Position numbers and translations under genes: made by a program
Assembly: GCF_000426885.1 (NCBI RefSeq)
Contig: NZ_KE384586.1
Coordinates: forward strand, 7,186-42,721
DNA: 35,536 bases
Direction: 5' to 3'
Origin: Moraxella caprae DSM 19149
Lineage (GTDB): Bacteria; Pseudomonadota; Gammaproteobacteria; Pseudomonadales; Moraxellaceae
Part shown: one piece after another, positions 1 through 6,750 of the stretch
Position numbering within the stretch: position 1 is the stretch's first letter
How the letters are laid out: the number at the start of each line of letters is the position of its first letter
The notes under the pieces: generated by a model
What the model was told of the DNA's origin: nothing
What the model saw: the letters and a program-made list of their open reading frames with translations, nothing else
The model's database searches: none

Positions 1-56
1 AAAAATTGAAAAATTGAAAAATTGAAAAATTGAAAAATTGAAAAATTGAAAAATAG
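1..56. repeat. Octamer tandem repeat (AAAAATTG)
   Basis: Six perfect head-to-tail copies of AAAAATTG are followed by a seventh unit differing at one base (AAAAATAG). The array runs off the left edge, so its full length is unknown. Such octamers can slip during replication; whether this one affects a gene to the left or the one at 220 cannot be told here. Confidence 0.95.
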
Positions 57-154
57 TCTGATTAAATTTTAATCAATTTTACACCCCTTATTCCAAAATT
101 TTTAAAAATCCCCCAAATTTTAAAATTTTTTCATAAACTTATGCCAAATTGGCG

Positions 155-183
155 TTGAACGTCCGTCTGTTTTTGGGTAAGAT
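155..183 (+). promoter_or_regulatory. Candidate sigma70 promoter for the DUF442-type gene
   Basis: TTGAAC (155-160) and TAAGAT (178-183) are separated by 17 bp and lie about 35 bp upstream of the coding start at 220. Confidence 0.45.
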
Positions 184-219
184 AAGTCCTATTATAAATC
201 ACCAAGTATGGGGAATCAC

Positions 220-546
220 ATGCACACAAACATCACATTGTATAAACAAATCTACCCTTGTCAATGCCAAGCCTTGTCCGAGCTGGGTTTTAAGAGTTTG
301 ATAAATTTGCGTTTTGATGATGAGATGGCAGGTCAGCCCAAGACTGCCGAGCTGTGCCAAAGTGCCGAGCAGGTTGGCTTATCCTATCGTCATCTGCCCG
401 TGGATGGCGAGAGTTTGCACTTGGAGACGGTGACGGCATTTGCTCATCTGTTGTCTGATTTGCCCAAGCCTGTCATGGTGTTTTGTGGGACGGGCAGCCG
501 TGCCAAACGCCTGTATCAGTCGGCAGTGGTAAGTGGGCTGATTTGA
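220..546 (+). CDS. DUF442 / beta-lactamase-hydrolase-like phosphatase domain protein
   Basis: Small protein of 108 residues resembling the stand-alone DUF442 domain (TIGR01244-like), a cytosolic fold related to protein tyrosine phosphatases. Visible family features are the segment FKSLINLRFDDE near residue 24 and the phosphatase-like loop FCGTGSR with Cys89 and Arg94 near the C-terminus. In other bacteria the domain is fused to or encoded beside sulfur-metabolism enzymes, but the substrate is unknown. The ATG at 220 is preferred over the in-frame ATG at 208 because GGGGA (210-214) sits five bases before it. The gene is monocistronic, ending in its own terminator ahead of trpE. The family assignment is good; the activity is inferred. 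Confidence 0.8.
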   Translation: MHTNITLYKQIYPCQCQALSELGFKSLINLRFDDEMAGQPKTAELCQSAEQVGLSYRHLPVDGESLHLETVTAFAHLLSDLPKPVMVFCGTGSRAKRLYQSAVVSGLI

Positions 547-551
547 TGATG

Positions 552-583
552 ACCGCCAAGTGAGAGCTTAGGCGGTTTTTTAT
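552..583 (+). terminator. Intrinsic terminator after the DUF442-type gene
   Basis: The inverted repeat ACCGCCAAG / CTTAGGCGGT is followed by a T run. It separates the small gene from trpE. Confidence 0.8.
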
Positions 584-613
584 TGTCTTTTGCCACGCAT
601 TTTGGGTTATAAT
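583..613 (+). promoter_or_regulatory. Candidate trpE promoter
   Basis: A perfect TATAAT (608-613) lies 24 bases before the trpE start, with a weaker TTGTCT at 583-588 (19-bp spacing). No leader peptide rich in Trp codons and no attenuator structure is visible between here and trpE. Confidence 0.5.
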
Positions 614-637
614 AATAAAAATTTTTTAGGACTTGTC

Positions 638-2143
638 ATGCTATCTTTATCCGACTTTCACGCTCTTGCCGAGCAAGGCTATACCCACATTCCACTTATC
701 AAAAAACGCTTAATGGACGATGCCACCCCTGTGTCGGTGTTTGCCAATTTGCGTAAATTTTTTGCGTCCGCTTATCTGTTTGAGTCGGTGGTGGGGGGCG
801 AACGCTGGGCAAGATATTCCATGATTGGACTGGGTTCGGACATTACTATTCAGTATCATGACGGCAAAGTGGTGGTGAAGGATGCTCGCAAGGACGAGAC
901 GACCACGCACGACACCGACCCCTTTGATTTTATCCGCACCTTTATGGCGGAGTACAAAACCCCAAGCCAAGATGTCATGCCCGATTTGCCTGCATTTAGT
1001 GGCGGACTCGTGGGCTATTTTGGCTATGACATGATACGAGTGATTGAGCCGACTGTTGGCGTGTCAAACTCGCCTAATCCTTTGGCTCTGCCTGATATGT
1101 GGCTTACCCTATCATCGTCTGTCGTGGTATTTGACAACCTAGAACATACCCTATCTATCGTGGTTTATGCGGACGTACAAGCCAAAGACGGCTACAAAAA
1201 GGCGGTCAAACAGCTTGATATTATTGAGAATTTGCTGTCGCACAAGCCTGATTTGACCGTCAAAAAACAGCCCCTACCGCATTTTGTCTCGCAAACAGGG
1301 CAAAACAAATTCTGCACGGACGTAAACCGCATTAAGGAATACATCAAGGCGGGGGACGTCATGCAAGTTGTCCCTGCTCAACGTCTGTCAGGTGAGTACA
1401 GTGGCGACCCGCTCGCGGTGTATCGGGCGTTGAGATACCTAAATCCGTCTCCGTATCTGTTTCTCATTCAAGGCGAGCTTGCCAATGACGAGCCGTTTCA
1501 CATCGTGGGGGCGTCGCCCGAGATTCTCTCTCGCATTGAGACGGTGGGCGATGAGCGTAAAGTTACCGTGCGACCATTGGCAGGGACTCGCCGTCGTGGC
1601 GTGGACATGGCAGAAGATTTGGCACTAGAAGCTGAGCTACTCTCCGACCAAAAAGAAATCGCTGAACATCTGATGCTCATTGACTTAGGGCGTAATGACA
1701 TCGGCAAGGTGTGCGACATTGGCACGGTCAAGGTAACTGATAAGATGTTTATTGAACGCTACTCGCAAGTCATGCACATCGCAAGCAATGTAGAAGGCGT
1801 GGTGTCGGCTGATAAGGACGCTCTGGACGTGTTCTGTGCGACTTTCCCAGCAGGCACGCTGTCAGGAGCTCCCAAAATCCGAGCCATGCAAATCATCGAT
1901 GAGGTTGAGCCTGTTCGCCGTAGCGTGTTTGGCGGAGCGGTGGGCTATCTGGGCTGGTCGGGCAACATGGATACCGCCATTGCCATTCGCACCGCCGTGC
2001 TAAAAGACGGACAAGTCCATATCCAAGCAGGGGCAGGCGTGGTGGCGGACTCCGACCCTGTGGCAGAGTGGGACGAAACTAACAAAAAGGCGTTGGCGAT
2101 TGTCAAGGCGGTGGAAATGGCGTGTGGGGGGCTTGTCGTCTAA
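638..2143 (+). CDS. trpE: Anthranilate synthase component I
   Basis: Converts chorismate and glutamine-derived ammonia to anthranilate, the first committed step of tryptophan synthesis, acting with the TrpG glutaminase in the cytosol. The 501-residue protein has the N-terminal regulatory domain with a LFES segment matching the Trp-binding LLES motif, then the chorismate-binding domain with GRNDIGKV, the FPAGTLSGAPK signature, and a C-terminal GAGVVADSDP segment. The start at 638 is chosen because AGG (628-630) precedes it by seven bases and the family begins here; the reading frame opens upstream at 590. No trpG is adjacent, so the partner subunit must be encoded elsewhere. The gene is complete. 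Confidence 0.97.
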   Translation: MLSLSDFHALAEQGYTHIPLIKKRLMDDATPVSVFANLRKFFASAYLFESVVGGERWARYSMIGLGSDITIQYHDGKVVVKDARKDETTTHDTDPFDFIRTFMAEYKTPSQDVMPDLPAFSGGLVGYFGYDMIRVIEPTVGVSNSPNPLALPDMWLTLSSSVVVFDNLEHTLSIVVYADVQAKDGYKKAVKQLDIIENLLSHKPDLTVKKQPLPHFVSQTGQNKFCTDVNRIKEYIKAGDVMQVVPAQRLSGEYSGDPLAVYRALRYLNPSPYLFLIQGELANDEPFHIVGASPEILSRIETVGDERKVTVRPLAGTRRRGVDMAEDLALEAELLSDQKEIAEHLMLIDLGRNDIGKVCDIGTVKVTDKMFIERYSQVMHIASNVEGVVSADKDALDVFCATFPAGTLSGAPKIRAMQIIDEVEPVRRSVFGGAVGYLGWSGNMDTAIAIRTAVLKDGQVHIQAGAGVVADSDPVAEWDETNKKALAIVKAVEMACGGLVV

Positions 2144-2401
2144 TCACAGCTTTTCGCAGATTTGCAGGTTTAGCCGAACAAAATCGTCCCAAGCGATGTG
2201 TTCGGCTAAATGCTTTTTATAATAATTCTCTACCTGACAAATAAGTGGGCGTTCATCATAAATCAAACATAGGTTGGTGTCATCATTAAAATGCCGACAA
2301 ACACCATCGCCACGGTCTAAATAAGCAGTATGTTCACTCAGATTGACACGGCGACAGCATTTGCCACAGGATGTGCATGGAAAAGGCGTAAGATTATCCA
2401 T
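2144..2401 (-). CDS. YkgJ-type small cysteine-cluster protein
   Basis: An 85-residue protein with the cysteine pattern of the YkgJ / UPF0153 family: C9xxC12xxC15C16 near the N-terminus, then C35, C45 and C55. The cysteines are thought to bind zinc or an iron-sulfur cluster; no enzyme activity is firmly assigned. The start at 2401 is preferred to an in-frame ATG at 2461, which would add 20 residues unlike the family. With this start the gene overlaps the end of the upstream 544-residue gene by 8 bp, so the two are probably translationally coupled. It may be a core gene that the accessory operon joined, or part of that module. Confidence 0.8.
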   Translation of the reverse strand: MDNLTPFPCTSCGKCCRRVNLSEHTAYLDRGDGVCRHFNDDTNLCLIYDERPLICQVENYYKKHLAEHIAWDDFVRLNLQICEKL

Positions 2402-4028
2402 GGAGCTTTTTGGCTTTGCTTTGTAGCCATGACATGGTGCTGGCACTATTTCCCATTTCATAGGGTAATTCTATGCCACGTCTGTCTATTTCGGCTTGTA
2501 AGACTTGTCCTTTTTGGATTTCATTGCTGGCATGGCTAAGAGCGTTAGACAAATCCCTTAACTCTTGGGGGTTGAGATTAAACTCTATTTTGGCAAGATT
2601 GGTAACATAAGCATTTAGCTCAGCATTAATCTCTTTTATATGGTCTAAAAAGACATCATACTTATTTTTAAGGCTGTTTAAAAACTCCCACACTTTTTTC
2701 ATAAGGGGACTATAATCAATAAAATAAGCAGTGCCAACCATCAAAAGACCTGTAAATAATGCACTGACAAAAGCGGCAATCTCCGTGCCAAAAGGTGTGG
2801 TTAAGACTGTCGCCAAATGCTGATGGAGCATAACGCCCAATATGGTAGAAACGCTTGCAAAAATAAGTCGGGTAATCTCTCTCATCAAATCGCCAAATGC
2901 CAACTTTTGGGGGTTTAATACCAACAGTTTGATGACTTGCACCAAGTTACTCCAAGATTCACGAATAAGTTTCCCCATTAATTTGGTACTGGTTAAGAAA
3001 ATATTTAAAATGGTGTTGGTAATGCTAGACAAAACCCCAGCAATAAAGCTGTCTTTAAAGGTGTTTAGTACATCTTTAAATCTTAATTTTACCCTTTCAA
3101 AAATATTGTTTAAGGTATTTTTTAGCTCCCCCCAAAACATTTCAAGGCTAAAATTTATTTGACATTTCCTTAAAAGATTTGGCAGAGCTTCTTTTAATTC
3201 AAACCAAATTTCTGCCAATGCCAAGCCTATCGCCTGTCTTGCTCCCATACGAAAGCCTTGGCTAGCAGCAGCCTTTGCGGTGTTTTTAAAAAATTTACTA
3301 CTGGTGTAATAAGCCATACCAATTTCATGATTGTATTCACCCCGTGCTTTTTTGTCAGTTTCAATCATGGCTTCTTTGTCAATATTTTGCAAAGCCTCCA
3401 AATCTTCCTTGGCTTGGCGTAAATTCTGTTTTAAATCCAAAACATCTTGACCGTGAGCATCTTTTGGAAGTTCTGCCAGTTGTTGCTCGTAGTTTTTAAT
3501 TTTGGCTTCATAATTATTAATGCTTTTTGGCAAAACTTCATTCAAAAATTTTTCGGTAGAATGTTGTTTTTTGGCAATATTGATTTTGTCATAGGTGGAT
3601 TGAAAGTTACTATTTTGATTGGCAAGTTCTGAGCCGTCCAATCCTGCCAAAACTCTACCTGCATCATCATGAATTTCTTTGGCGGAGATAATATGGTCTA
3701 AATGACGTTTCTCGCCGTGTTTCATTGTGGTGTTACGGTAGGCATCATGTAATTTGCCCGATTGGTATTTTTGCTTATCTTCTCTGCCTTTGTTGATATA
3801 ATTTTCATGCGAATGATAAGCGTGTGAATTGTAATCGCCACGATTTTCATAGGCAGAACGAGCTTCATCAGTTGCCCATATGCCTTGACGGACGTTGTGA
3901 ATGGTATCCACATCACCGCCTTTTTTATCTTCAAATAATAAAAAATCTAAACCAAAAGTGGTTACAAGGCTATGAGTAACGGTTTTGTTAAGCTCATTAC
4001 GCCAATCAAAGTGTTGGGTGTTTGTCAT
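2394..4028 (-). CDS. Uncharacterised membrane protein with an N-terminal HNH-like motif
   Basis: A 544-residue protein without a firmly recognised function. Residues 104-160 contain HLDHIISAKEIHDD (H109, D111, H112) and, about 30 residues on, NSNFQSTYDKINIAKK, a spacing and pattern resembling an HNH nuclease motif lacking the cysteine pairs. Residues 165-225 are charged and predicted coiled coil. Three hydrophobic stretches follow near 326-348, 385-405 and 412-437, so the C-terminal half should be membrane-embedded. A good ribosome site (GGAG, seven bases) precedes the ATG. It follows the 355-residue gene after 61 bp and is likely co-transcribed with it and the WYL regulator. A nuclease/membrane effector is an inference. 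Confidence refers to a real gene. Confidence 0.85.
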   Translation of the reverse strand: MTNTQHFDWRNELNKTVTHSLVTTFGLDFLLFEDKKGGDVDTIHNVRQGIWATDEARSAYENRGDYNSHAYHSHENYINKGREDKQKYQSGKLHDAYRNTTMKHGEKRHLDHIISAKEIHDDAGRVLAGLDGSELANQNSNFQSTYDKINIAKKQHSTEKFLNEVLPKSINNYEAKIKNYEQQLAELPKDAHGQDVLDLKQNLRQAKEDLEALQNIDKEAMIETDKKARGEYNHEIGMAYYTSSKFFKNTAKAAASQGFRMGARQAIGLALAEIWFELKEALPNLLRKCQINFSLEMFWGELKNTLNNIFERVKLRFKDVLNTFKDSFIAGVLSSITNTILNIFLTSTKLMGKLIRESWSNLVQVIKLLVLNPQKLAFGDLMREITRLIFASVSTILGVMLHQHLATVLTTPFGTEIAAFVSALFTGLLMVGTAYFIDYSPLMKKVWEFLNSLKNKYDVFLDHIKEINAELNAYVTNLAKIEFNLNPQELRDLSNALSHASNEIQKGQVLQAEIDRRGIELPYEMGNSASTMSWLQSKAKKLHG

Positions 4029-4045
4029 TTGATTTCTCCAAGGGA

Positions 4046-4074
4046 TAAGATGCCCTATAAGTTAGAGCATCTTA
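4046..4074 (-). promoter_or_regulatory. Hairpin between the two accessory-operon genes
   Basis: TAAGATGC (4046-4053) and GCATCTTA (4067-4074) form a perfect 8-bp stem with a 13-base loop, just upstream of the ribosome site of the 544-residue gene. There is no T run, so it is more likely an mRNA stability or translation-control element than a terminator. Confidence 0.5.
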
Positions 4075-4089
4075 AAGAGTAGCAAAGCG

Positions 4090-5157
4090 TTAATATTTTC
4101 TGGCATTGCTTGATGATGATTGCAGTTTATCGCCCATCTCTGCGGTATTTAGCACATTGCCGTGAGGACTTTGCTCAAATTGTGGTACATTATTTTCATC
4201 ATATACAATTTTGCCATTTTCTTTTTTCAATTTAAAAATTGGCGTTTGGATAATATCAGTCAAGATTGCCGCCAAAGCGTAACCATTATTGATTGATTGA
4301 ATAATGGTATCTGTTTCCTTGATGGTATCCAATGAACCTTTTCTTATTAACTGTGCAGCCCGTTGCAAGTCTTTTAGATAATGTTTAAATTGGAGATGGA
4401 TATTTTTGACGTTTAGGATAATGTTGACAACATAAGCACGAGTATCGTTAAGATGTGCAATGGCAGCATCGGCATTGCTTTCATACTCAGCAACCTGCGT
4501 GCGAATTTCTTTGGCTTTTTCTAGGGCATCTTTGGCATGAGAGGCGAACGCCCAACCTGCTACAGCAATGACAGGGGCTGCTACTACACCGCTTAGAATC
4601 ATCGCTCCACCAGCCATACCTAAGCCGCCTGCTGCCAATGAACCACCACCAATGGCTGCCATTGTTGCGTTATAAGCTGCTACACCTGATAGAGCGGCTA
4701 TCGGTGTGCCTGTAGAGGCAGCTGCTAAGGCCATGGTGCCACCATAGACAGCGTAAGCTGCCGCAGCACCACCTGCTGCACCACCGACAAGTTTGCCTGC
4801 ATAGGCAACCGAATTCATTGAAAGTGTTTTAATTTGATTTAATTTAAATTGAGGTAAATTAATTTCTAAGTGCTTATTCGAGTGTTGGTTGAGCTTATTT
4901 AATAACTCATCAGCTAATTCTTCAAAGGTTTTAAAGTCCTGTCCAATCGTTAGATAAAGCTCGCCCAATTCATTGATTTTTGATTGAGTGGATTCATTCG
5001 CTTTTTCTAATTGTGACTTTTTACGATCGTATTTAGACTTGGCGTTTTTGACGATATCATCGGCTTCACTTTTGTCTTGATAGCCGTCATAGGCTTTTTT
5101 AGCACCAGTAGCTGCGGTGGCAATGGCGATACCGCCTAGAATAAGTGGCAATGGCAT
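4090..5157 (-). CDS. Uncharacterised coiled-coil protein with a Gly/Ala-rich hydrophobic core
   Basis: A 355-residue protein of unknown function. A short hydrophobic N-terminus (residues 3-18) is followed by a charged helical/coiled-coil stretch (28-95), then a long Gly/Ala-rich hydrophobic region (118-205), a second helical stretch (205-275) and a polar tail ending in four serines. Two long helical arms around a hydrophobic centre recall alpha-helical pore formers such as the ClyA/HBL type, but this is only an architectural likeness. The start has a strong ribosome site (AAGGA, eight bases). It lies 50 bp after the WYL gene and 61 bp before the 544-residue gene, all on the minus strand, so the three probably form one operon. 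Confidence 0.85.
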   Translation of the reverse strand: MPLPLILGGIAIATAATGAKKAYDGYQDKSEADDIVKNAKSKYDRKKSQLEKANESTQSKINELGELYLTIGQDFKTFEELADELLNKLNQHSNKHLEINLPQFKLNQIKTLSMNSVAYAGKLVGGAAGGAAAAYAVYGGTMALAAASTGTPIAALSGVAAYNATMAAIGGGSLAAGGLGMAGGAMILSGVVAAPVIAVAGWAFASHAKDALEKAKEIRTQVAEYESNADAAIAHLNDTRAYVVNIILNVKNIHLQFKHYLKDLQRAAQLIRKGSLDTIKETDTIIQSINNGYALAAILTDIIQTPIFKLKKENGKIVYDENNVPQFEQSPHGNVLNTAEMGDKLQSSSSNARKY

Positions 5158-5207
5158 GGTTAGTTTCCTTATAAAAATGCTGATATTCAGCGGGGTTAAA
5201 ATAAATT

Positions 5208-6083
5208 CTAATCTAAATAAGACTTCAATTCACCCTCCAACCTATCCTGCCATTCTTTTGGCTCGATAATGGTCAAATGCGGTATCCAACACCGTATAAT
5301 GGGCGATAATTCATCATAATGCCAAACCGTGCTTTGTATAAGCCAGTCGCCATTGGCTTGTTTGGCGATAATGGATTGTTTGGGTAAAATCTGTCTTTGC
5401 TGAAAATAGGATATGACCTTTGAGCTGACATTGATAAGAACGGCCATCTCTTTTTGTCCTAGCCAAATGCTATCATCGTTATTGATGAGTGTGTCAATTT
5501 TATCATTGCTATCAAAGTATTCTTTATTGATAATCAAATCAACAATTTTACTTAACCGATAACTTTTTAGTTGGTCATTCTCCACACCTGCCAAATACCA
5601 AAATCCTTCTTTAAAAATTAGTTTGTAAGGATAAATGGTACGTTCTTTATTATCATAACGGCAGTGTATGATTTGGCGATTATTGATAGCACTATCTAAC
5701 CGCTTCATCATTTCATCAAATGCTTGACTGTTTTCATAGGCATAATGATGAATATGATATGAGCTGTCCGACTTTTGTTTGATGAGTTCCCTTAAAAAAC
5801 CAATATCCATATTTGGTAGCAGGTTGTGAATACCGATGAGTTTAATCAGCTCGCCAAATTCTTTGTGGGTTAAATCAAATCGTCGGCTATTATCCAAAGA
5901 CACGACCCCACGGTCACGCACCAACGGCAGATAGCACTCCATGCGAGCCAAATCACGGCGAATGGTTTTGTCGCACACGCCATATTCGTCCGCCAGAGCC
6001 TTGGTGTTCAGCGTCTCGTTGCTGTTTAGGCGGATAAAGATGTCGGCAAATCTGTCCGCCAGTCGTTCGTGCTTGTTGCTCAT
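5208..6083 (-). CDS. WYL-domain transcriptional regulator (DeoR-type helix-turn-helix)
   Basis: A 291-residue DNA-binding regulator. Residues 25-46 form a DeoR-like helix-turn-helix (LADEYGVCDKTIRRDLARME), the WYL domain covers about 130-182 with the FWYLAG core (W162, Y163, L164), and a C-terminal WCX-like extension follows. WYL proteins sense ligands such as nucleic acids or nucleotides and often control phage-defence and mobile-element operons (BrxR, CapW types). It is the first gene of the minus-strand operon and its promoter lies within an inverted repeat that could be its own operator. The ribosome site is weak: AAGGAA lies about 17 bases before the ATG, and an in-frame stop rules out a longer start nearby. 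Confidence 0.92.
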   Translation of the reverse strand: MSNKHERLADRFADIFIRLNSNETLNTKALADEYGVCDKTIRRDLARMECYLPLVRDRGVVSLDNSRRFDLTHKEFGELIKLIGIHNLLPNMDIGFLRELIKQKSDSSYHIHHYAYENSQAFDEMMKRLDSAINNRQIIHCRYDNKERTIYPYKLIFKEGFWYLAGVENDQLKSYRLSKIVDLIINKEYFDSNDKIDTLINNDDSIWLGQKEMAVLINVSSKVISYFQQRQILPKQSIIAKQANGDWLIQSTVWHYDELSPIIRCWIPHLTIIEPKEWQDRLEGELKSYLD

Positions 6084-6150
6084 GAGTTGTCAAATAAATT
6101 CCTTGTGGTGCGTTATCACTTTATGCCAAGAGCAATGAGCGAATAAATAT

Positions 6151-6195
6151 ATTGTACCTATTTTGGGTAAATTCGTCAATATGGTGTAAATAGGT
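6151..6195 (-). promoter_or_regulatory. Promoter of the WYL operon with flanking inverted repeat
   Basis: On the minus strand TTGACG (6174-6179) and TACAAT (6151-6156) are 17 bp apart, a good sigma70 promoter. ACCTATTT (6156-6163) and AAATAGGT (6188-6195) form a perfect 8-bp inverted repeat with arms next to the -10 and upstream of the -35. This is the expected placing for a repressor operator, most simply for the WYL protein. The same region serves the divergent XRE gene at 6216. Confidence 0.65.
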
Positions 6196-6215
6196 CTATT
6201 ATTTTCCATGAGTTC

Positions 6216-6461
6216 ATGGTGATGACCAGAAGTATTCACACCACCCAGATGATAGCCTTGCGAGCGTGGCTGTATGACGCACGCACCGCCCAAAACTTAC
6301 CCATGCGGACGCTTGCCGAGCGACTTGACCGCCCGCATTCGTTCGTCCAGCGGGTGGAGAATGGCGACCGCCGTCTTGATGTGGTGGAATTTATCCAGTA
6401 TTGCCAAGCACTAGGTATTGACCCAAAGGTGGGGCTTGACCTAGTGTTGCAGACAGAATAA
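6216..6461 (+). CDS. Small XRE-family helix-turn-helix protein
   Basis: An 81-residue protein that is almost entirely one XRE helix-turn-helix: LPMRTLAERLDRPHSFVQRVENGDRRLDVVEF followed by YCQALGIDPK. Small proteins of this type act as repressors or antitoxins. It is transcribed divergently from the WYL regulator with 132 bp between them, so it may share regulation of the accessory operon. No toxin-like partner follows. Alternative in-frame start at 6222. A hairpin at 6535-6558 lies downstream. Confidence 0.85.
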   Translation: MVMTRSIHTTQMIALRAWLYDARTAQNLPMRTLAERLDRPHSFVQRVENGDRRLDVVEFIQYCQALGIDPKVGLDLVLQTE

Positions 6462-6534
6462 GTCATGACATGGACAGGTTGTGTCCATATTGATGGCAGA
6501 TGTGTGATTTGTGCTGTATTTTTGGGTATAAAAT

Positions 6535-6558
6535 CCCCAAAAACATCTGGTTTTGGGG
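6535..6558. terminator. Hairpin downstream of the XRE gene
   Basis: CCCCAAAA (6535-6542) and TTTTGGGG (6551-6558) form a perfect 8-bp stem with an 8-base loop. It lacks a clear T tract, so termination is only probable. Confidence 0.4.
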
Positions 6559-6627
6559 TATGGTTAATAAATGCTTTTTGGCATAGATGTGCAAAAATAG
6601 TCAGTCTATATATCTAAAACTGGTTCT

Positions 6628-6743
6628 GGTTCAAAAAGTATGCTACAAAGAAAACCGTTCGTGGTGAGCTTGGGAAACCTAACGGTTTTCCTACCCACAG
6701 GCAGGCTCAGGGCGAACGGAAAAACTGGTTTTTTAGGAAGTTT
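6628..6743. repeat. REP/MITE-like palindromic element, copy 1
   Basis: About 116 bp. It starts with GGTTCAAAAAGTATGCT, contains a core with CCGTTCGTGGTGAGCTT, an AACGGTTTTCC segment and GGCTCAGGGCGAACGG, and ends near TTTAGGAAGTTTA. The core is shared with the elements at 15793 and 16843. Its left end matches the copy at 16843 and its right end resembles the copy at 15793. It lies between convergent genes. The 6462-6750 spacer holds nothing else I can support. Confidence 0.8.
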
Positions 6744-6750
6744 AATTTAT

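Noticed and set aside
638-700. trp attenuator or leader peptide before trpE
   Set aside because: The short leader has no Trp-codon run and no alternative hairpins; the only hairpin upstream belongs to the preceding gene.
2330-2539. A plus-strand ORF across the junction of the accessory gene and the YkgJ-type gene
   Set aside because: Antisense to two better supported genes, no ribosome site, and hydrophobic only by composition.
6216-6461. Toxin-antitoxin pair with the small XRE protein as antitoxin
   Set aside because: No toxin-like ORF is adjacent on either side; the next gene is a convergent AI-2E family transporter.
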